64,000 nt of DNA, from contig NC_053044.1 of assembly GCF_003473485.1 (NCBI RefSeq), positions 51,748,091 through 51,812,090 of the forward strand, in the 5' to 3' direction. The position numbers and the translations under genes were made by a program. The notes beneath the pieces were generated by a model. It worked only from the letters and a program-made list of their open reading frames with translations, did not search any database and had not been told where the DNA came from. Positions 12,111 to 23,680 of the stretch are shown one piece after another; the stretch's first letter is position 1; each line of letters starts with the position of its first letter. The stretch comes from Medicago truncatula (Eukaryota > Streptophyta > Magnoliopsida > Fabales > Fabaceae).

Positions 12111-12340
12111 ACTGCAATGGGGTTCTGCCCCTTGGATTTCTTAGCAGGTACTGTTTGATTAAAATCAACAACAAAATCAAGTGCAGCAGTAGCAACATCA
12201 GGGGGAAAAGGTATTAACTATTCTGAACACCATTTGATTCTTATAAAACCACATTTTTCACAAAATATGCAAAATAACTGTGAGCCTAATTTATCTTTCT
12301 TTTCTAACCAATTAAGCTGGAGAAGCTGTCGCATTTCACA

Positions 12341-13608
12341 CATATCATATGATATAAATGGAAAAAGTGATGATTGAATCTACATGTCTTATGTCATATG
12401 ATATAAACAGAAAATTATATTTATTTAGTAGTAACACATATCAGAGATGTACAGTGACACTCAAACAAGAAAAGAAAATACATATTCAAAGAAGTAAGCA
12501 CCCCATCTACATAACAGGTAGCTGAAATTTCTTCCATCCTTAGATAGATACTTATACTTAACCCTTCTTTCTGATCCTTATCTTTATCCCTTCTCCTCTC
12601 TCCATTGTTACATTTATTTGTTCAGATTTCATTAGGGTAATCAAGTATGTCGTCTGAGTATCTGCTAGCCGTTGTATCTGAAATATCTATGTGGTCCAGC
12701 AGTAAATCTACTAGACGATGATCAAAATCAAATTGCCTCAATTGCAATTGAACTCTTCTATCTATATGATATGATATGATATAAATGGAAAAAGTGATGA
12801 TTGAATCTACGTGTCTTATGTCTTAGGATATATGCCATTGTAATTTCGGTGACCAAATAATTTTTACATGGATGATGGATGATTCATCTCCACGTGCCTC
12901 AGTTTCATTTTTTATGGAAAAGAAAAATAACCTATTTAATAACTAAATATATATGTTATTAATAAATTATTTATACATGATCAACATACATTACAAATAT
13001 CAATTTCAACAAAAGTTTGTTTTTGGAATAATGAGAACCTAATTGACCAAACATATGCTCGTTGTCACATTCTCTCTTTTCGTGTATTAGGATTAGGATT
13101 ACTATCGAGAGGTTACTATCAATGATTTATTTTTTCAACGATATTCTTAATAATATAATTTGATAAATCAACATGTCTTGTATCAATATTTTTTAATGAC
13201 AAATGTTAGTAGTTAGTTGTTAGATTAATATTTAATTATTTACTCAAATTTTAATTTAGAACTTCCGACTCATTAACTCTTAATTCAAACAAGTTGAGTT
13301 ACTCAACCCTACATTGATGAATTATTAATTCCAACGTCATCAAGTTAATTTTAATTTTTGTCGTTGGGTCACAAAAGGCATCAAAGGATCATTATATTGA
13401 ACCCGTAGCAACCACACATGTTCGTTGAACCATCAATTTTTTAAACAACGTGGAACTTATAACTCACACTTATAGTCAACCCATTATATAAGACTCACAC
13501 TTGCTAATGTTACATTCTGCTAAACATTTCATTCTATTTTCTAATAGTATCATATCCTTATTCTATTTTCCTTGCTAACTATTTTTTTAAAATTATTTAT
13601 TCTACAAT
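12341..13608. repeat. Gene-free stretch holding a duplicated ~65-bp segment
   Basis: A segment containing GATATAAATGGAAAAAGTGA and TGATTGAATCTAC occurs at about 12345-12410 and again at 12766-12830 in the same orientation, with CATATGATAT units nearby. Otherwise the region is AT-rich with no coding signal. Confidence 0.6.
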
Positions 13609-14497
13609 ATGGCTTCTGTTGAAATTTCTCAAGAGTCTTGTCTATTCGATGTGGGACTTGGATTTTTCCCAATAGCTTCTTCTATCATTACTAATCTATA
13701 AAATGAAGGTTTTAACTCAAACTCAAAAGGATTAAAGGTAGTTATATGACCCAAATCTGTTTGAGTGTAAACTCAAAACTAAAATGGAGAGAGGAGTTCC
13801 GTGGCCTAACTTCCCGACCCTCTTCAATTCAAATTCAAATAATATCGTAAACATGTGGCCTCTTAAGACTAAGTTTAGATAGAGCAAACATGCGCATGCG
13901 ATAAATAAAAATGAAGAATTGTGACCTTTGAGGCTTAGCATAAGTTCAAGTGAAGGAAGAACAATGCAAGTACTAGAGTAAGAAGATCAGTTAGAAGCTT
14001 TAAACAAGAATGACAAAAAGACTTAACATGCAACTAATGAGCAAGAAAGAGTCTTCGTTAGAATTCTTCAACAAAACCAACAAGGAGACTCACATTCAAC
14101 TAAGGAGCAAAAGTTATAATTATATGTTTTCTTCAACAAGACTAGCAATGAGGTTCACTGACGCAACTAAGCAAGAATTGTCCCACATAGAAGAAGTCTT
14201 AAAGACAAAGAGATAAATAGCAACTATTGTAGCAAGAAGCGTGAAAAAGTTACTGCCATGGTGGCGGTAATACTTATTAAAATCAATTATGATATCTAAG
14301 AATATCAATACAAAAAGAGATTTTTTCACCAAGTTTGGAGGAGTTTCCGAAATATGAATTAAGGAGAAGTGTTGAAATTGATGCATATTTTTAAAATATT
14401 CTAGTAAAAATGAACAGTGACGTATTCGAGAAAACTATCTTTCAAAAAATAAATGTATTTGAGAAAACTAGAATCTATAGTCTAAAGTTGTTATGTA
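13609..14497. other. Gene-free stretch with an unsupported 30-codon open frame
   Basis: A short frame starting MASVEISQESC at 13609 lies about 120 bases after a TATATAA-like sequence (~13486). No family resemblance was seen, so it is not called as a gene. The remainder is AT-rich. Confidence 0.4.
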
Positions 14498-14792
14498 CTC
14501 CCTCCGTCTTTATATATAATCCCTTAACCTTTTTTTGTTTTTTTTTCTTCACGTTTCTTAAGAAAAGTTGTTAGTGCAATTATGTGTCTATTTTGTATGT
14601 TAATATTACAAAATTATCCTTTGTTTGTATGTGTGTTAAATTTGACTTTTCATATTTCAAGATAAGTTAGTAGTATTAATTAGGGGTATGTTTAGGAAAA
14701 ATAAATAAATATATCTAGTAATTTGAAAATTGGTTTAAATTTAGGGACAATTCTTTAATCAAATGAGTAGTTATATATAGGGACGGAGGGAG
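14498..14792. mobile_element. Stowaway-like MITE
   Basis: Ends CTCCCTCCGTC and GACGGAGGGAG form inverted repeats flanked by the dinucleotide TA (14496-14497 and 14793-14794). This is the Tc1/mariner-type signature of Stowaway elements. Length 295 bp, non-coding. Confidence 0.85.
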
Positions 14793-14952
14793 TATTTTTT
14801 TAATTGTACCTATAATGCTAAGATTAAATTATAGTCTATAAACATCTATGTCAATAGTCAGTTAAGAGTTAGATTATTAACTCTACTCCGAGAAACAACT
14901 TGAAGTATCTATAAATAGACAAGTTTTTGCGATATAATGTCAATAGAGAAAT

Positions 14953-15128
14953 TATATTTGTACAATAATTTTCTTATAATTTTTGGGACAACCATCTCTC
15001 GTATACATTCATTATGCTCTTGTATTCTCTCTCTCTATTGTTTTAGTTTTCGTGTCAAGACATACATTTCTTTTTATATTCTTAGTTGGTCCCATAAATT
15101 ATGCAAAAAGTGGTTGTTAAAATAACAT
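14953..15128. mobile_element. Copy 1 of a ~170-bp MITE-like family
   Basis: It shares the ordered blocks ATATTTGTACAA, TACTTTCTCTCTCTATTG-like pyrimidine tract, TTTTTGTGTCAA-like block and GTTGTTCAAATAACA-like end with copies at about 20362, 40322, 51936 and 58106. It is non-coding. Confidence 0.65.
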
Positions 15129-16952
15129 ACCTCGTGTCAATAAGTTTGAGGGTTTTACCAAAGCATATATCTCCTTGCGCAATAAGTTAATTACTAAAGT
15201 GCTGCCTCATGTTCCATTCTATTAAATATTTCACTGCTATTTTACACTATATTTCACTACTATATTTTCTAACCATTCTTTATTTATTATTAAGTGATAT
15301 TTTTTTATTTTATTTTCTGTTGGAAGATTTAACCGTTTTCTGTGTGAGTTTTACTTTTCCACTCAACGACAACGGATATCTTGTTATCTTATCCTATGCA
15401 TGTTGATGTTCCCCAACAAGAGAGTAGTATTTTATTGTCGGTGTTAAATTTCATGCGGCAATATGTCCCTTTCTAAGGAAAAGACTGTTTAAACTTGCCG
15501 AATCTCATGCCTTGGATAAACTGTATCTTTGCATGGGATCTCTGATTGGAGATTAGCACACTGTTTTTGCAGCACAATGTTCCACACAAAAACAAATTCA
15601 TTGTGCTAACATCTAATTGGTATAAGTGGTTAAGGACAATTGATTACAAGTTTAATATATGGATAAAACACGGTTGAGAGAGGAATGAATGATCACTTGT
15701 GTGTTTTGTTTAATCGAAATGGTTTTACAGAAAAGAAATAGACCAATTGGCACACATTATTTGGTTAATCGAAATGGTTTTTCTCTCATCAGCTAGCACC
15801 TGGTTTTAGGAACGGCACACATTATTTTAGGAACGCCACCATTAATTTATCTAGGATTCGTTTTGAATTTGCCTATACCAAATTAAGAAGTTTCTTTTTC
15901 AATATCCATAATAAGATATTTTCATATTATTGTAAAAACAAGTGTATATCAAATTTATTTATTAGACAGTTGTATATCATCAATTAAGAGTGTCAAACAT
16001 TGTTCAAAATTTATTTTATAAAGATTAAAATCATTTTCAACTAATTAATATGTAGTTAAAAAATATTACATTTTGTGGAAGTATATCAATCTACTTTTTT
16101 ATGCAAACTTAGAAGATAAAGGAAGCATGAGCCAAAATTAGAAAACCCATAATTACTTGAGTCAATGAAATAAATAACCAACATTTTTACTAAAGAATAT
16201 AAAAATATATTTAAAAAATAACTCTTCCTACAAAGAAATATTTTAAAAAATAAACTATCACATCGTCCAAAAGTATCCTACGCAACAAATTGTGAGTGAC
16301 TTTCAAAAATTCTCCAATAACAATTGATCTTACAATACTTTTCAAATTTTTACCAATTGTAAACGACATCAATTTATAATTTTAATACAAAAATACAATC
16401 ACCAAAATCAGCAATTTAACTAAAAAACAAGCCAACAAAAAAATTAAAATAAATTAATAATGATAATTTGATTTTGTCTTAAGGTCATATTTTGGAAGGC
16501 CTTAATAATGACCTTGTGAGTTGTGATTCATGTCACATTGTCTACATGACTACGTCCTTTGAAAACCGCAAAAGCCAGAGTCCTATCCATCTTACCCTCA
16601 CACTCAAGATATGAGTAATCTAAGGAGCAATACCAATTTTTCTAAAATACGAATGAAAGACAAACTTCAATTATAGGAAACACCTATGGTAACTTTATAT
16701 TAGAAAAGCAAAAGAGTTGAAGAATATACAAGCTCATCCATCATATCAACAGCAGAACATAACATACTAAAATTTAGAAAGAACATTCCAAAAGAAAGAA
16801 AAAACGATCTTAATCCTAATTCCTATAGTCCTTTGCATAGTTTGAAATTGTGTCCTGCAACTAAAATTATGACCGGAATGTAACTGCATTTGCAATCGCA
16901 ATTTGAAACCATCATCATATGTACATATATCATAAAATAAAAGTAAATTGAA
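15129..16952. other. Gene-free AT-rich stretch
   Basis: A small internal duplication of AATCGAAATGGTTTT occurs near 15713 and 15766. No coding region or transposon with clear ends was identified. The right end is the 3' flank of the carrier gene. Confidence 0.5.
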
Positions 16953-17999
16953 TCAATCTTGCCTCTTTGTAGACATGCGTTTCAAAAACTCGTAAGTAGT
17001 AATCATAGTGGTAGCAGACATAGACATTGAAACCCACCTTGGTCCCAATCCTCTGTAACAAGCAAACAAACCACCTTCATTCACCAAATTCCTAACTGTT
17101 TGCACAAAAGTTAAAGGCCTCCTTCTACCATTCTCCTCTGTATCCAAAACCTGCAACCTAGTCTTAATTGTATCAAAAGGCATTGTTACAATTGCAGAAA
17201 CCCCACTTGCCACAACAGCACTCAAACCTTGTACACCCACCACTGCCTTAGAATTAGGCCTAAAACCAACACACCCATTATCCAAATTTTGTTCCCTATT
17301 ACCCAAACATGAACCAAAACTACTCCAAATAAACCTATGAACCATACTATAAGAAGTCCACCAAACAGCATTAGAAGGTGCATAAGTCAAAATTGAAATC
17401 CCAAATCCTCTATAAAACCCTCTTGGTCCATCAGCACAAAGAATTTTCCTAAACACATCAAAACCATTTCTATAATTCTCAGAGTTAAGATTAGACAAAA
17501 TACTCTTCCCTCCACTATTACAACTACCTTGAACCATAAGTCTTTGACTAACAACATCAATTGGTGTCCAAACCAATTGCGCGGACATAGCAGAAGCAAC
17601 ACCAGCAGCAGCACTAGCCACAGCAGTAGCAGTATTATCAGAAAAACCCAATTCAACAAAAGCAGTACCAACGTTACTCTTAGTAACTTCAAGTGCTGTC
17701 ATATAAAGTGCTCTAGCAGGGATAGTACCCATTAAAGAAGTACCAAAACCTTTATAAAAACCTCTAAAACCTTCGTAACGCATAATAGCACATGACATGT
17801 TGATACAAGAGTAGTGTGAAGAAGAAACCTGTTGTCGAGTTTTCAACACAACCATTGGATAAAGGGCTGCTGAAACACCGGAGAATAAGGCGGCGCCAAG
17901 GAAGAAAAACTTAGATTTATCAAGCATGTGCCAATCAATTTCAGCTGGTATGTGAATTTCTGAAGATGAATCATCTTGTTGGGTTGTTCTTAAACTCAT
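16953..17999 (-). CDS. Mitochondrial solute carrier (SLC25 family, SLC25A44-like)
   Basis: Intronless gene of 348 residues with the three-fold carrier repeat. The signature helices carry PMVVLKTRQQ (repeat 1, about residue 48), PIDVVSQRL (repeat 2, about 145) and PFDTIKTRLQ (repeat 3, about 273). Each is followed by the downstream aromatic/glycine motif (FRGFYKGFG, PRGFYRGFG, LFACYRGLG). Repeat 1 has Val in place of the usual acidic residue. The overall layout, including the N-terminal EIDWHMLDKSKFF, fits the plant group related to SLC25A44. The animal member carries branched-chain amino acids into mitochondria; the plant substrate is not settled. Location in the inner mitochondrial membrane is inferred from the family. 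A CACGTG G-box lies ~490 bp upstream (18490-18495), but its use is unproven. Confidence 0.92.
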   Translation of the reverse strand: MSLRTTQQDDSSSEIHIPAEIDWHMLDKSKFFFLGAALFSGVSAALYPMVVLKTRQQVSSSHYSCINMSCAIMRYEGFRGFYKGFGTSLMGTIPARALYMTALEVTKSNVGTAFVELGFSDNTATAVASAAAGVASAMSAQLVWTPIDVVSQRLMVQGSCNSGGKSILSNLNSENYRNGFDVFRKILCADGPRGFYRGFGISILTYAPSNAVWWTSYSMVHRFIWSSFGSCLGNREQNLDNGCVGFRPNSKAVVGVQGLSAVVASGVSAIVTMPFDTIKTRLQVLDTEENGRRRPLTFVQTVRNLVNEGGLFACYRGLGPRWVSMSMSATTMITTYEFLKRMSTKRQD

Positions 18000-18619
18000 C
18001 TTGATGGTGAAAGATAGAAAAAAGGAAGAAAACCCTTTTTGCTAAACGACAAAAAAAGTTGATAAATCACAATCGATTAAGATTATGATAAACTGAGGGT
18101 CCACTTTACTATGAAAATGGGTAAGGTTGGGTATGTTTTGTCTTTTCCTTTGTTTGAAAGGAACCCAGATAGAGAAGAGGTTAGAAATGGAAGAATAAAG
18201 TTATCAAGTAAATGGGTGAAACATTCATTAGTTGTTGCAACAAAAAGAAGAAGGTTGTGTCATGGTGGATAAAGATGAAAGGGGGAAACTAAACTTAAAC
18301 CTAATGAAAGGAGAATGAGTAGGAAAACAGTAGTAGCATCAAGATAAATTTGGGTTTTTCATTTGGAGGTGTTGTTAGTTAGTACCAGCAGACAGAGTAC
18401 AAAAAGCATAAGCAGCGTGAGGAAAAGGGTAAGGTAAATGGGATGGGACAAGGTAGGACTAGGTTAGTATGGATTTTAGGGATCAAAGCCACGTGTCCGT
18501 TGCTATCTCGGTGGCTTTTTCGGAATACTTGTTTTTTTTTTTTTTATTTTTATTTTCTTTCCCTTTATAATCTCTCTTGTTTTTCCCCTTTTCTGCTGTA
18601 TTATTTATTTATGACTTAA
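18000..18619 (-). promoter_or_regulatory. Upstream region of the carrier gene with a G-box
   Basis: This is the 5' flank of the minus-strand carrier. It contains CCACGTGTCC at 18489-18498, an ABRE/G-box-like site, and poly-T runs near 18531. No TATA box could be assigned with confidence. Confidence 0.35.
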
Positions 18620-18862
18620 TTAAGTTTTTAGTCTTTATAAAATAAAATTATACTTTTTAATCTCTGTGACATTTTCCTTAAATATTTTATAGGACTAAAA
18701 ATATTGATGGAAGAATTTTATAGGACTAAAAATGCTGATGAAAAATTTTATAGAGACTAAAAATGTTGATGAAAATTTTTATAGGGACAAATGTGATTTT
18801 ATTTTGTAGGGACTAAAATTAAAATTCTGAATATTTATAAGGATCATTTACTTAATTAATTA
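18620..18862. repeat. Short tandem repeats inside a degraded foldback element
   Basis: A ~31-bp unit resembling ATTTTATAGGACTAAAAATG plus TTGATGAAA is repeated about four times between 18685 and 18805. The outer ends (AATTAAGTTTTTAGTC... and ...GGATCATTTACTTAATT) are loosely complementary, as in a decayed MITE. Confidence 0.5.
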
Positions 18863-20114
18863 TTTATTTATTTATTTATGATTTCGATTTATATGCAGTT
18901 TTTGATCTCATATTTTTATGGAAAATGTTAAAGATTGTCTTTGGGGCATTGATTAAGATCATAAAAATAGAAACATTGTATTGGGAAATGGTGAAAAGCG
19001 AAAAATTTGACTTTTTAAAAATCAAAACATTGTTGAATCTCTTATTTATTAAAGTTAACCCGAACGCTGACTGTTTCATCCTATAATCGTTGCTCCTATT
19101 TTCAACTCATCGTTTCTACTTTGTTTTTACTAAACGGAGTCCATCCTATAACAGTTTCCTCCTATTTTGTTTCCTTGCTCCTACTTTGAGGTGTGGCGGT
19201 ACTTGAAATTTTTAGAAATTGGAACTTTAGAATATAATTGTTCTTGAATGTATGATTTAGGGTATCTCTATCACCCCTAATTTTCCAAACGTTGTTGGCT
19301 TCTACTTGGAAATAGGAATAAAACTTAATAGACTGATCAATTCAATATGCTATATTTATTATTATAAAAAAATATGAGTGGATAGTAAGAAAAAAGAGAG
19401 CATGAGTGGACCTTTAATTAAAAAAATAAAATTTAGTATAAGTGAACCAAGTGGATATGAAAGCATGGGTGACGAACGGTTAATATGCACATGAGTAATA
19501 TATGGGTCCTATATATTTCATGGGTGGCGGGGCTGCCCCTTTTCATTAGTCCCTAGCTCCGTCCCTGTACTTAACCTATAATGTTACGTTACGGTATCAA
19601 GGACGATGTCATGGAAAATTATGTTATGGTACAGTACCAACGTCTATGCTTCTTAATATTATGAAATACTATATGACAATCATGACATTCATCTAAACTA
19701 TTTTGTTACCTATTACCGTCAAATATTACCTTCCATATGACCCGTACGTTAGCACGGGTCGATGATCTAATTCTATGTAAATATACCACTTTTGGTTTCC
19801 TTAACCATTGCCCTTAGAGCACTGGTTAGCAAGATCCTATTTTTATTGTGTAAAACCTTTCAAAAATAATTTTTGTATAATTTTTGTTTTAGAACGAAAT
19901 GGGGTGTAAGCAGTTTGGAAAAAACTAATAAACTCAGAAAATCAAACTAAATTATTATGACTTTTGATTTTTAGGTTTTTAATTTTGAGATACAACGAAC
20001 GGTTGAACTATATTAAAATCACCTTACATTTTAATAATATCTCTTCTCACACCTTCACACTTAAAGTCCAATATGTTTTTACTCAACAGTCCAACACTTC
20101 ATTGAATCACCTTT
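18863..20114. other. Gene-free stretch with MITE fragments
   Basis: About 18924-19050 resembles the foldback at 27281-27452 (shared TTGACTTTTTAAAAA core). About 19815-19840 carries GAGCACTGGTTAGCAAGATCC-like sequence also seen at 44045-44066. There is no coding signal. Confidence 0.45.
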
Positions 20115-20200
20115 TTTTTTTGTGGTCGGGATTTGAACCCCGGACCTTGCATATATTATGCATTATCCTTACCAACTGAGCTAAGCTCACGAGGACCATC
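20115..20200 (-). mobile_element. tRNA-derived SINE with target duplication
   Basis: Read on the minus strand there is an A-box-like TAGCTCAGTTGGT and a B-box-like GGTTCAAATCC, followed by a poly-A tail (poly-T at 20111-20122 on the plus strand). The direct repeat GAATCACCTT flanks it (about 20104-20113 and 20201-20210). It is too short and lacks tRNA arms, so it is a SINE rather than a tRNA gene. Confidence 0.78.
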
Positions 20201-20361
20201 GAATCACCTTTGTCATCACTCATGACACCCTTACACCCAAAATCAACTTAAAAATGTTTGTTGCATAACTATTGATAATACAAGGGCTAATAATGTTGCA
20301 CTCACATCTCTAATTAGAGGGATGGGTAATTTGAAGGATCATGCTTTGTTTAAGAAAAATA

Positions 20362-20532
20362 ATATTTGTACAATCATTGTGTATCAATTTTTATTATAAT
20401 TTTCTCTCTAGTACTTACAATATGTTTTTACTTTCTATCTCTCTTGTTTTAGTTTTTGTGTCCATACCTACTTTATTTATAAATTTATAGTTATCTTAAA
20501 AATAATTATACAAATGGTTGTTCAAATAACAT
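20362..20532. mobile_element. Copy 2 of the ~170-bp MITE-like family
   Basis: It has the same block order as the copy at 14953: AATATTTGTACAATCATT start, TTTTTACTTTCTATCTCTC tract, TTTTTGTGTCCATAC, and GTTGTTCAAATAACATC end. It lies about 150 bp from the end of the unknown minus-strand gene. Confidence 0.65.
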
Positions 20533-20686
20533 CTTTGTTTAAGGGAGAGTTCATAAATTTGACCTTCCCTCTTATAATATTTAATATTAAGATACATGAT
20601 ATTCATTCCTAGTTTCATTTCAAGCAATTTCTTATAATGGCCTACTTGTTTACCAAAACATTTTATAACTATTTGGTCTTTGCCCT

Positions 20687-22657
20687 TTAATCAAATTGAT
20701 GGCTGGAAAACGATCTTTCTGGCGGTAAAAGGCCAGCAAACCCAACAGCATGAGTCGGAGAAGGACGAGTTTGGTTTGGCCAAGCCATGACATGAAGTTG
20801 AATCGTCTCATATTGGTCTATTGCAGAAATGAGAAGATCCTTAATTTCAGCATGATCACAACAATGTACAAGACCGTCCGAACAAACACTCGTCGGTATA
20901 GTGTTCTTGTCATCCAACCGCGAAATCACGAGAAGGAACCCGTTTGCAGTTGCTTCTTCATGGAGCTCTCTTAATCCACCACGATCCGCTGACGTGTCCT
21001 TCATCACTGAATAGATGCACACAAAGCCCTGCAACATGTATGTGTGTTTTGTAAGTAACATTTTATAAAATTTAGTTGTTTAGAAAGTTGGTAAGGATTT
21101 TAATCATGCACCTCTTCTGTTCGTTTGATTTCCATTCCGAAGCGTGCTTCGTCGGGTTGAGGGATCAATTCTATTGGAATTTCTTCTAGTCCAGGTAGAA
21201 ACCATAATCTTATACCATGAATTATTTGGTTTGTGAAATGGATTTGTTGGTTGCTAGAGAGACTACTCTTTTCCTGTGTTTGTGTAGTGGTAAGGTTCAA
21301 ATTGTCTCTATTAGTTCATTCCTTTGAGATTTTTCTATTACTAGATTGAAAAGAAAAAAAATGCATATCACAAAGAAACCTAGTTACCTAAAGAAAAAGT
21401 AAACATACCAATGTGGTTGGAATAAGTTCAGTTTGGACATTTACAAAAACAAGAGGGACACCTGAGGAAATTGCTGCACTAAACCAGGTCATGCACCTAG
21501 CTGTGGTGGTATTGATGCAGTTCTCACTGACCAGTGGCATGAATAGAATAGAGCTTACAACTGAAGAACTTTGGTGAGGCAGATAGGAACCTACTTTCAT
21601 CTTCCAGTCATATTTTATCGCATCTTCATGGAATCGTCTTGCTTGTATGTGCATTACTCTTCTTGTCATTACTGCAAAAATTGAAAAAAGAAACGTGTCT
21701 TTACTATTTTAATTGCTGGTTTGGTTATATTGCAAATAGCAAGGGATTCTTCTTGAGGACAGGAATAAAAAAGTATCTTGAAACTCTTAATATGGTCCCT
21801 GGTATATTAAAGAAATTTCAACTCTTACAATAGATAAAATTCAAAATGGAACTTTTGATCTGCATATATGATTGTATAATTTTTGTCTCACGAGTCACGG
21901 CACTAATTGCTCGGGATAGGTTCCCTATTCTCTAATTACAATCAAATTCCTCCACCACCCGGCTGTCTAATTTATGAATGACGCATAGGTTACCAGCGCT
22001 AAAGATGTACAACGGCAACATAGTGATTGAGGGGCAGTTGTGACTAGAGAAAAATTCGGAGGACTTAATTCGTACAATTGAAACATGAAAAGCGAAAACT
22101 GCACGATCCTAATATCTACAGGGTTGTAAACCATGGTCTAGCACATGTAGTTAGTGTGCAGGCTATTTGAGTGTTGTGAATCTCAAGGTAGAATCATAAA
22201 AAAAATATGTAGAGGATAAAAATACAATTAAGACTAGTTAAAACTTTGTGAATAATAATGATAAAAGAGAGTATCTACCCTGAAGTTCAATACACTGCTT
22301 TAATGTTAGATCTGCTAAATCTGCAATATGCCTATGATCTGTTGTGGCTTGGATAGTATACTTCCTTCTAAGAACGGAGACTTTCTGTTGCACGATACAT
22401 GTCTGCAGTTTCAGCAAACCATCGCCTCTTCTAACCTGTATCCATATAGACTCCACACGTCGGTTGATCTTGCCAAGCTGAGAACTAAACTCAGAATTGG
22501 TCTTGACCGATACAAAGGATTTATCAGCGTCGTCGACATCATGTTCAGAGAATCCTTCAAGGATGTCTCCTGGTAATGGCATGCTCTCATCCCATTCATC
22601 AGCTACCTCTTGCTTCACTTGTTTCACACAAACAAGTGTTTGATCTGAGGCAGCCAT
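20687..22657 (-). CDS. Conserved plant protein of unknown function with PDZ-like C-terminal region
   Basis: Four exons on the minus strand (22279-22657, 21409-21671, 21112-21273, 20687-21028) splice in phase with GT/AG to about 381 residues. The first part is acidic ([15 protein letters not shown]) and continues with a helical stretch with [20 protein letters not shown]. The middle has [16 protein letters not shown] and [19 protein letters not shown], followed by [17 protein letters not shown]. The last ~125 residues ([47 protein letters not shown]) have the hydrophobic pattern of a PDZ-like fold; this is inference. No signal peptide or membrane segment is visible. I recognise the sequence as a type conserved among plants but cannot give a name or function. 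The start is the first Met in the long 5' exon. Confidence 0.75.
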
Positions 22658-23680
22658 TTCCTCCTAGGATATGAAACTGAAAATTGGGTCCAAGCTAGTT
22701 ATCCTAGTAAAATACTAGTGTGACATCTTGAAGTTAAATGTGTCTATATGCTTTTAACATATGTTCTTTCTTGTGGCCTATAAAATATCGTCCTTCATTG
22801 TTCTGATAAGACAAACACCAAGAGGCCAAAGCTATGGCCGGCACCAAATTTCTCATTACCGGCTGCAATTTCTTTTACTGTTATTTTATTTATATTACAA
22901 AATATTGTCAAACATAATCTCTTACATTTTTGTCAAATAAAAAAAAAACATAATACAGGAGATAAATTAGCTCTTCAATCATTATGACAGAGAGACTAAT
23001 TTGTCCCTAGAATAAAAATGTCGGACTGATTTTAGTTTTTTTTTTTAGGACTAAATTGGTCTGAGTAAGTTGCTTGATTCTTGTATCAAATTTTAAGGAT
23101 TTAATTTGTATGCAATATTTGTGTGAAGTTATTCTGTACATACATGCAAAAGTACGAGTTTTTTTATATGAAACAAATGATTATATTCATTAATTGTTGT
23201 TACAAGTATCATAGAATTCTTCAAAAAAGTATCATAGAATTCTGTGTAAAACCACTTTAGTATATCAATTAAACTCTAACTTTAATTGTCAAATAATCTA
23301 AAATGGAGGAATGCCTAGTTTTATTTTTGGTTTGGTCTTACATTAAATTTCACTTTGCACGCTAGAGCAAACTGACATAAGAAAATAATTGCACAACTTT
23401 TGCACCAAGCAACTTTTAACAGCCCAACAAACCAAAATATATACAATCTGAGGTTACAAAAAATTGTAACAACGACAAACTTACAATATCCACATTAACA
23501 CCACCACCAATTACACTATATACGACCACCAATCAAGAATGTCTAAAACAATCAACAAAACAATAACAAACAAGAAAAACAACCAAGCAATCCAGACACA
23601 AGGTACAAGTTAAAAACCAACAAGTTAGCCACTCCTCTTTCTCCATAACAATTGGACACGACACACTGTCGCTGCTGCGG
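22658..23680. other. Intergenic space between two minus-strand genes
   Basis: It holds the upstream region of the unknown gene and the 3' flank of the RWP-RK gene. AAAGTATCATAGAATTCT is repeated near 23208 and 23226. No further gene is supported. Confidence 0.45.

Larger units (their letters stand above)
10140..12340 (-). mobile_element. Degraded LINE (non-LTR retrotransposon) remnant, interrupted by a hAT element
   Basis: On the minus strand, 10178-10655 encodes pieces of an RNase H-like domain: YGCVFKAAPDN, then MAETLAIRW, then after a frameshift SDALAVVECCRASNLLA and SINYVSRDLNALAHRLVGYA. The coding trace resumes beyond the hAT insertion at 12119-12340 (CEKCG zinc-knuckle-like residues, then DVATAALDFVVDF and VPAKKSKGQNP). 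A poly-T run at about 10145-10160 marks the poly-A tail of a minus-strand retroelement. There are in-frame stops and a frameshift, and the reverse transcriptase core is absent, so the copy is dead and internally deleted. Confidence 0.75.

Noticed and set aside
13609..13701. 30-codon frame MASVEISQESC... downstream of a TATA-like sequence
   Set aside because: Too short, with no conservation evidence available and no recognised peptide family.
20115..20200. Possible tRNA gene (A-box and B-box motifs)
   Set aside because: No cloverleaf can be formed by eye. The poly-A tail and flanking direct repeats indicate a SINE. The same reasoning applies at 26251, 40075 and 52354.
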